From: Thraustochytrium sp. TN22
Taxonomy: Eukaryota > Sar > Bigyra > Thraustochytrida > Thraustochytriidae
NCBI GenBank assembly: GCA_013306675.1
Contig: JABLUY010000018.1
Coordinates: 1 to 64,000, forward strand
DNA: 64,000 bases
Direction of reading: 5' to 3'
The notes under the pieces are model-generated. The model saw nothing but the letters and a program-made list of their open reading frames with translations, was not told the DNA's origin and did no database searches. Position 1 is the first letter of the stretch. Each line of letters starts with the position of its first letter. Made by a program: the position numbers and the translations under genes. Shown here one piece after another: positions 57,021 through 64,000 of the stretch.

Positions 57021-60000
57021 GGACCGGAACAGCCAAGCCCGGGGGGCGGGGGGGCACGACTCCGCTGCGCCTGTGCCTCCATGGCTCCTATCCATACATC
57101 CTATTCTTTCTGCGTTCACGTGTCGCTGTCCCTGCATCGGGCCGTTCTGATCTCGCTTCGCTGAGCTTGCCTAGTTCTCATTGCAAATACCAAGCCCGTA
57201 CGTTCGCAAGCGACGCGAACGCGCTGCCGTGCTTGTCCAGGCCTCTTTCGCGCGCAAGAGACTCTCGGCTGCAAGGTCTCGCGAAAAGAACTCATCCTTG
57301 ACGGTGAAGTCGTTCAATGGCCCTTGGGACTCACAGACAGGAAGAAGCCTCACACAGTCACCTCAAGCGCACGTCGCAACCTCAGTCGGAGAAAGAATGT
57401 CCAGCACTGCTCTCTAAAACAGGGCCACGCTAGGCCCGGGCGCGGGGCCGACCTCGAGCTCCTACAGTGAAGAACCGGGACGTGTCGTGGCAGCTGTGCC
57501 GCAGTGGCGTGCACATGCCGAAGCCCGGACAGGCACGCCTCGTCCCGAGCATGCGCATTGTCGACCTGTGGGCCCAAAGCTGGGGAGTGCGCGCAGGCGC
57601 CCCAGCGTTGTAAGTTCGCCGGCGGGAGGTCCCGAGACAAGACGACACGATCTCGACGTGCACCTACTTCTTATGGAAATACTGCAGCTTTTCTAAGCCA
57701 CAGCGCCACCAACGAACAGGCCCTGGCGGGGGGCAGTGCGAGGACCTGGCCTTGGCCGGCACCACCCGCAAGGTTTCGCCGCGCCGAAGCAGACCCCGCA
57801 CTCATTCAGCAAACAGACGAGCCCAGTTCCGTTTAGGCACAAATTGCCCTGACTCTCCTCATCAAAGTAATCCATCAGCGCATTTGCCTCTCATTGGCAC
57901 AGGCAAACGCCAACACCCAGCGTCTGCCTGGGAGAGGCAGCTTGAGCTCCGCGTCTGAGACATGCGTCGACTCGCGAAACGCACCACCCAGCTGCAGCTG
58001 GCCGGCCTCGGAGGAGCAAAGTTGAAGGAATTTTGTGAAGAGCTCGCGCCAGTTCAAACGAGGCACCTCGGTGACCCATCCGGTCCGTGGCGCCTTTGGT
58101 CTCCGTGGACCCGGACACGCAACATAAAGACAACGTGTGCAGCTTCGTGCTAGGCCGTGCCGCGGCACTCCGCGCGCGGTTTCATTGCGACGCGACGTGA
58201 CCATAGTCTCCCGGCAACTGAACCACTGCCCTTCCACGCGCACCCGCTTCGCAAGCACGTGCCAGATTAGGCGATGCTTGCCCAGGCGGCCAAGACAAGG
58301 ACGCCGATTCGCGATTTGAAGATGCGGGTTCCCCAGGCGACGGGCAGAACGACAACGACGACACCGAGCGCGTCCAACAGAACTTCGAGAGTAACGTGAA
58401 CACGCGATTTCAGCAGCAGCGTCTCTCGTTAGCTGCTTGCAATGGCCAGGCGTCCTGGACTGAGCTGTGTGTGGGCCAAGGCCGATGACGTGGGCGTTCT
58501 TTGACAGCGGGGCCTCGCGATGGCCAACGTGGACGTCGGTGGGCTATGTCCTGCTTGCTCAGGTCCGTGCTGCTTTCCTGAAAGACGCGAACCGCGAGCA
58601 GCTCAACCAGACCGCAATACACGGCGAGCCCCAGCACCTGCAGGCCGGAGTGCTGCCGACCGTCGTCATGCAGGGGCAAGACCACTTCTTCGGAGTACGC
58701 GCCGTGACGATGCAAGGATGTATCTATCTCACTTGCCATCGGTAGTGTTGAGGTCGTGCGCCGGGTGGGACGTGCCGGTGGTATTGACATGCTGTTGATC
58801 CGTACTTAGGCTTTGCTGGGCCAGCTGCACGCCGCAGGCCACGCCCTAGAGGACGCCGCGCTACGCAATGTGGTGCAACGAGGCAACCAAGGTCAGGATC
58901 ACTGGCCTCGGACGCGCAAACCAGCTGAAAAGCCCGACAGTTTGGCCACAGAGGCCCGGCCGCCAGCTTGGGCAAGCCGTAGCAGAGTTGGTGTGGCGAC
59001 GCGGTCAACAGGCAACATTGAGAACGGCGGCGACTGGTCTCCCAAGGCGCCTCGCGGTACTGACCCCTGGTTTGCGTTGTGCTTGACGGCGGCGTGCATC
59101 CAATTTTTGCCTCAGAAAACCGCGCTCTGCAGAAACGTCGACGACGATGAAAACGCCGCCGACTCGGCCGATGTGGGTCCTACCGACTGTGCTGCAAGAT
59201 CGAGAGCCTATGTTTGGCCCCGGGTTCACCGGTATCTCCTCGGTGCACAGCACCGGGCTTCATTTATCTGCCTGTTCGCTTGCCTGCCTTGTGGCACGAC
59301 CACCTAGACCATGGTCGTGGGGAAATCATCGTCGCACTACTTGTCTGAGCTCCGGGTCAAACTTGCGCTCGACGAACTGGACGTGGTCGCTGCGCTCGCT
59401 AGCACGCACCGGTCGGTGCCTGGCGCCCATCGCGGGGCGTAGCGCATGGTCTACACCCGCTATAAATCCTGTTCAAACAGTTGTTGCCCCAGTCTCACGT
59501 GCGCACTCGCTCCCGCGGCCAGTGCGCCTTGCGGCGCTAGCTAGCCCTGCTCTCCTACCCTCACGTGGCGGGCGTTGCTGAGATCGCAGATGACGACGAC
59601 TCCAGCCTTGTTTCGCCCCGCGACAAATCGTCGCTCAGTGAGGCTGGCTTGGCGCCCAATGAGTCAGCAACGTCGGGCTCGCTCCGAGCGTGCGGCGTCG
59701 AGGTTGGCCGAGGCCGTCTCCGCTGACACATGTGCTGTCCACAGACCCCAAATGGTAGGTATAGCCGCTCCACGACTACCTGTGAAATCAGTTGGACTCA
59801 GGGAAACCGTGAGCCGAGACCCTGGTGCCAGCAGGGCCTCTCATTTGACATCGTCTTGGTTGTGCTTCTTCGCGGCCACTTGAGCGCCTTAATTCGCGCT
59901 CACTCGTGCTCACTTCAGCTCGGGACTGCGGTCAACGGTAGCTTAGCAGTTTGGCTGCATTTGGGTTCTGCCCACGCGCACTAGACCGCCTCCAGGCCGC

Positions 60001-61530
60001 GAAACTGGGATCTGCTCGGACGGGCCTGGCGGTGCTTGTGAAGGCCTCAGAACCGAATAGAGGAGGTGCTGCCGTATTTCAGTGTGCTCAAGACCTCTGT
60101 AATACTCAACTTATGAGTATGAAGCCCCTCGTTTCCTTCTGTAAGCTCTCTGTATGCCTATAGCCTTCAATTTCAGTTTTACCTTTTTATAGCTCTTTCC
60201 TCTACTCTTTTTACAATCCATAAAATTTATTTTTATAACATAAATTTTACGTAACATGAATAAAATTTCCATTTTAAAACCTTTTCTGAAATTTCGCCTA
60301 AAGATTTCTATTTGATCTAATTTATTTTTGCAAATGTAAAAATAATTGAGTCAAATTAGATTTATTTGTGGATGGAATTTGAATATCTTTAAACGATGTA
60401 ATAGAATTTTGAATCAGAACGGGCCTTTTAGCCACTATCAAAGCTTGTACGCTGCAACCAACACGCCTATGTGATTCTATAAATCCCCAAGAGTCTTTCA
60501 GAACCAAATAGATTGCTTTTGAGACACGCAGATGACCTCAAACTCCAACTGCGACCACTAGGTCGACCTCGTCGCGCCGCTCTAGCCGAGCCACTCCATC
60601 GCCGTTCACTCACAACGCGGAAACCTCCTTGCGTTGCATGCTTGCAGCCTGTGCCCCACCACTGCGCTCATCATGAGGCGATGGCGCGAACCAGCTTGCC
60701 ACGCGAAACTAAGATTTCGAAAGTCCGCCGGCGACGTCGCCTTGGGGCCCGGGACACTTTCCGAAAGGACACGCCGTCAACACAACCGCACAACGAGCCG
60801 CGCATAGCGACGATAGATCTGATCAGCCCCAGCAGCTCAGCGGAGCTTTCCTCCACCAACGCGCAAACTGCCGGCTCGAGACACAGCAGCGACCAGGAGG
60901 AGCCTTCTACGGCCCGGCCCGCTTCTCTCTTGAGCTGAAGAACTGAGTGGCTCGGAGGTGTGCTGGAAGGAATTGTCTCCAGCTCGTATGCCAAAGAGTG
61001 GCACGAGCTGCTCGTTCGCGTCCCGGGGCGATGAAACGAGGCAACAACCTTCGCCCGCGACGTAGCCTGCGCCCTGTCGCCGCGCCAAATTCTAACGATT
61101 TGTTGCACTGGGGCACTAGCTACATCAATCTGCCAGCCTCCAGCTAGCTAGCTAGCTCGTATACGCTCAGCCGCTCTCGCCCTCCACAACCCATTGTGTT
61201 CCGCCTGTTCCGCACGTCCATAGGTAGGTGGCGTAGTGACGGGCCGGGGCGACGACGTATGAGGTAATTTTTGAATGCACCTCAATGTCAGGTTTGGACC
61301 GCCCCACCTGGTATGTCAGCAGATTGCCATGCCCTCGAGTCGAGCTGTCGCATCCGTCAGCCAGTTCCCAGGCAGGTACAATATGGTTCTTGGTTCTTGA
61401 GAATACAAAATCACGCACACAGGCCTGCCAGGGGTGAGGGGAGGAATAGACACTGCAGGCAGGAATGACCTTTCTTGACCAAGACATGGGCGCTCTGCTC
61501 TCTGCTTCTCTCAAGCAGCACTCACTTTCG
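57021..61530. other. 4.5-kb stretch with no supported gene
   Basis: Open frames here are short (under about 165 codons), do not share the strong GC codon bias of the neighbouring genes, and match no family I recognise. The stretch includes an AT-rich island (about 60100-60515), a CTAG run (61142-61157) and one minus-strand phrase (EEIPVNPGPN near 59205-59245) that resembles the NPGP motif of some non-LTR retrotransposons. It may be decayed mobile DNA. The first part is the 3' UTR of the superoxide dismutase gene and the last part the 3' UTR of PIG-M. Confidence 0.5.
60100..60515. other. AT-rich island in GC-rich DNA
   Basis: By hand count 60181-60420 has about 54 G or C bases in 240 (about 22%), against clearly GC-rich flanks. 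On the minus strand it holds two small open frames with AT-rich codons: about 61 codons at 60322-60507 (contains QALIVAKRPVLIQNSITSF) and, just beyond, a very basic frame of about 54 codons (contains KKSRGKSYKKVKLKLK). They resemble organelle coding sequence in base use, but I cannot name either. A nuclear copy of mitochondrial DNA, a structural AT-rich element or other foreign DNA are all possible. Confidence 0.55.
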
Positions 61531-62778
61531 TTATTTGCGGGCGGCTGTGGGTTTGCGGGCGGTCGTGGGCCGCCGTGGGCGCGAGACGAGCGCCGCGGCG
61601 AGGAGGACGATGATGAAGACATTGGCGAGAAAGAAGAGAATACCAGCGAGCCACACGCGAAAGAAAGTGTTCTCCGCCTTGAACTCGAGCAGGTACGCTT
61701 GCGAGAGCCAGACGGCCTGCGCGAGAATCCAGACGAGCGCCGGGGCGAGGACGCGGACAGGCGTCAGCGCGCCGGCCGCGTGTAGCGTGGCGAGGGGCAC
61801 CGGCAGCAGGGCCGTGTACCAGGTGAAGTACTGCGCGGTGCAGACCTTGTTGAAGGCGACAAAGGCCATGATCTGCAGACACATGCAGGAGAGCAAGTCT
61901 TTGTCGCCCAGGAGCGCGACAAGCGCCACCTGGGCCACGAGTTGCGGCAGAAAGGCCGCCAGACCGAGCGCAAGACCTGCGGGTTGGCCGTACTGCAGGT
62001 AGAGCGAATAAAAGTACACGGAGAAGTTGTGGCGGTTGTCCGTGCGCACGAGGTGGTACAGGTAGGTCTCGTGCAAAAACGGAAAGCCGTAGCACGCGTA
62101 GCAGACGGCGGCGAGGGCTAAAAAGATGCCGGCGCTGAGCACTGTGAAGCGCACGAGCGCCCGTGGCTGCCAGCCGATCGCCAGCAAGAAGGCGGGTGCG
62201 AAGACAATGGGAAAGATGCGCACATGGACGGCGAGTCCAAAGGCCAGCGCCGCCGCGTCGCGCGCGGAGCGCAGCATAGCCAGGCCAGCCAACAGCACGA
62301 GCAGGCACACGAGCGCATCGGCATTCCCGCGCGTGGAGATATTGACCGAGTACGGGTGGAAGAGCCAGAGGCAGGCCCAGGACTTGGCCTCGGCATCGGT
62401 GCGCCCGCGCGCGCGCAACACCCGCACCAGAACCTCCGTCACGGCGAGGTCGCACAGCGCAAAGAGCACTTTGCCAAAAGCGCGGAACCAGAGCACATTC
62501 GGCAGCAGCGCCCAGGCCAGCAGCGGCGTGTACCTGAAGGTGCGCCTGTCAAAGGGCGACCCGCCCTTTGCCACCGCCTGCGCCGCGTCCGTGAACACCT
62601 GGTAGTCCACGTCTGTGTACTTGACGGCGAAGTGCTCGTCATGCACGCCGGCGTACACGATCAGCGCCACTCGCACGGCGATGCCCACGCCCACGACCGC
62701 GCCCCAGTGCCGCGCCACGCGGGCGCCCACGCCTTGCGTGCGGTCATCGTCAACCGCCAGCGCGCTGCCCTTTTGCAT
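61531..62778 (-). CDS. PIGM: GPI mannosyltransferase 1 (PIG-M)
   Basis: 415 residues from the ATG at 62778 (MQKGSALAVDD), no intron. It adds the first mannose to the GPI anchor precursor in the ER lumen, using dolichol-phosphate-mannose. The family DxD motif is at 56-58 (KYTDVDYQVF), followed by GGSPFDRRTFRYTPLLAW and WLFHPYSVNISTRGNADALV, both typical of PIG-M. Later conserved parts are VHVRIFPIVFAPAFLL, RTDNRHNFSVYFY and FNKVCTAQYFTWYTALLP. About ten hydrophobic helices fill the protein. The length matches human PIG-M (423). Upstream open frame sequence is not conserved and is left out. Confidence 0.95.
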   Translation of the reverse strand: MQKGSALAVDDDRTQGVGARVARHWGAVVGVGIAVRVALIVYAGVHDEHFAVKYTDVDYQVFTDAAQAVAKGGSPFDRRTFRYTPLLAWALLPNVLWFRAFGKVLFALCDLAVTEVLVRVLRARGRTDAEAKSWACLWLFHPYSVNISTRGNADALVCLLVLLAGLAMLRSARDAAALAFGLAVHVRIFPIVFAPAFLLAIGWQPRALVRFTVLSAGIFLALAAVCYACYGFPFLHETYLYHLVRTDNRHNFSVYFYSLYLQYGQPAGLALGLAAFLPQLVAQVALVALLGDKDLLSCMCLQIMAFVAFNKVCTAQYFTWYTALLPVPLATLHAAGALTPVRVLAPALVWILAQAVWLSQAYLLEFKAENTFFRVWLAGILFFLANVFIIVLLAAALVSRPRRPTTARKPTAARK

Positions 62779-64000
62779 CGGGGCCCGCCCGCACCGGCGG
62801 CCCCGGGCCTGGGCTTCAGTCTCAGATGAGCAAAAGAGCGGCGGTGTGACGCGGCCTTGGCCAAGCTCGCCCCGCTGCCGCTCCGCGCGCCGCAGAGCAG
62901 GGCAGCTCGTCTCACGAAGGCAACCAGCTTTGCTTGCTCCGCGCCAGATTGATTCTGCCTGCGTGCGTGCGACGCCAGATCGTGCACGGTACCGCGCCCT
63001 CACGTCGTGCACGAAATCGTGCAAAGGCGGGTGCGACGTGGAGTGGGAAAAATCATCCGATGATGCGATCTCACTGTCAGGCTGGCTGTCCGCGGAGTCC
63101 GCGGTGCAAACAAACAGCCCGCGCTGCAGACGGTACGAGCGTGCTGAAGAAGCCGAGGTAACTAACTTAGTAGAGAGGTAAGGAGGAAGAGCTGCTTGAG
63201 TGGCGAGACCGATGGCATGTCACGTGGAGCTTGGAGGAGGGGAAGTTGAGATGGCGCCCCGCACGCTTGGCTGCGGCAAGAAGGACAGCGGCGGTCAAAA
63301 GACCAGCGAGATGTGGATTATCGGTACGGCAGCTGTCGGGGTGATACGTCTTGCCACGCCATGGAGGCTGAAGCGACGTGGGCGGCGTGGTTGTGAACTT
63401 GGACCCCATTCCGAGCTGCCAAGCAAGCGAATCGGCGCAGTACGATGCGCTCGGCTTCCCTTTGCCTTTGCTAACGCAGATCGAATCCTAGCAAACATAG
63501 TGGGAAAAAGGCCATTACGTACGTTGGGATGGTATTGCAGGAGTTAGCCAGTCCGTGGACGTCGAGGACCTGGCCGCGAGTGAGCCTTGGAGCCACTTCG
63601 CTGATGAGAATAAGTTTCTTTGAGAGCACCACGTGGTTTAGCCTAGTCACTTGTTAAGAGAACGCGAGAATATGGGAGAGCCTGCATTAGTGCATCAAGA
63701 CATCGAGAACGCTGACCCACAATTGGTCGCCATGGGGCACCAGCGCTGTCTTCATCGCACTCTTCAACTTGTTGGCGTTTTCTTCATGGTTTGCGAGCAG
63801 CTGGAAGAGGATGTACACCATGCCCTGAAGCTACCAACGCGACGGAACATGTCGAGCTCGAAGGAAGTAACGATTGCAAATGGAGGCGAACCTACGATGA
63901 AGCGCAAAAAAAGGAGTGCTTACGGCAGGCAGGCTGTCACTGCGAGCCCATACAATGGCAACAAGCACTAGCTGGTGTGCAAGTACGATGGACAGTGAAG
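62779..64000. other. Right end of the window, no supported gene
   Basis: About 1.2 kb. The part next to 62778 should be the PIG-M promoter. A 106-codon plus-strand frame at 63651-63971 has mixed base use, no recognisable domain and no supporting context, so it is not called. Confidence 0.4.

Noticed and set aside
60513-60938. Phrase HADDLKLQL as a possible reverse-transcriptase active site
   Set aside because: The frame lacks every other reverse-transcriptase motif and the rest is low-complexity, so the match is most likely chance.
63651-63971. 106-codon frame at the right end
   Set aside because: Mixed codon use, no recognisable domain and no splice or promoter context; it could be random.

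Overview
This looks like nuclear DNA of a unicellular eukaryote. The sequence is GC-rich, introns are GT-AG, two tRNA genes carry internal B boxes and run into oligo-T, and the proteins are eukaryote-specific (MOB kinase activators, a cyclic-nucleotide-regulated AGC kinase, PIG-M, YIF1, an exosome RNase PH subunit, SLC25, SWIB). No plastid or photosynthesis gene is seen. The huge C-type-lectin/cadherin/IPT receptor with a multi-helix tail and the intron-poor compact layout suggest a heterotrophic stramenopile, perhaps a labyrinthulomycete; that placement is an inference of modest strength. I support 20 protein-coding genes and 2 tRNA genes.

Region by region. 0.6-8.9 kb holds four tandem, same-strand leucine-rich-repeat genes in which nearly every exon encodes exactly one ribonuclease-inhibitor-type LRR and every intron is phase 2. 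The terminal exon of the fourth gene is repeated three times (8.56-9.58 kb), and related sequence lies at the two ends of the cluster. 10.1-23.6 kb (minus) is a single uninterrupted 4,494-codon gene for a secreted or surface adhesion/receptor protein. 23.6-26.8 kb is non-coding apart from tRNA-Leu(AAG). 26.8-35.7 kb carries a multi-spanning membrane protein with chromo-like and WW-like tails, a long-chain acyl-CoA synthetase, a low-complexity protein and a membrane-anchored GH18 protein. 36.9-40.3 kb is a tandem pair of MOB genes. 40.5-49.3 kb has a SWIB protein, an RRP46-like exosome subunit, an uncharacterised P-loop-like protein, a 999-residue uncharacterised protein and a mitochondrial carrier. 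50.9-57.0 kb has the cyclic-nucleotide-dependent kinase, tRNA-His(GTG), YIF1 and a Cu/Zn superoxide dismutase. 57.0-61.5 kb appears gene-free and contains a strikingly AT-rich island. 61.5-62.8 kb is PIG-M, and the last 1.2 kb is empty as far as I can tell.

The conserved genes are mostly housekeeping (lipid activation, GPI synthesis, ER-Golgi traffic, RNA decay, redox defence, MOB and cyclic-nucleotide signalling) and form no operon-like unit. The part most likely to be new biology is the left 24 kb: a modular LRR family built from interchangeable phase-2 exons, next to a giant lectin/cadherin/IPT receptor. Because codon use is strongly GC-biased, very long open frames occur antisense to real genes; these were treated as shadows.
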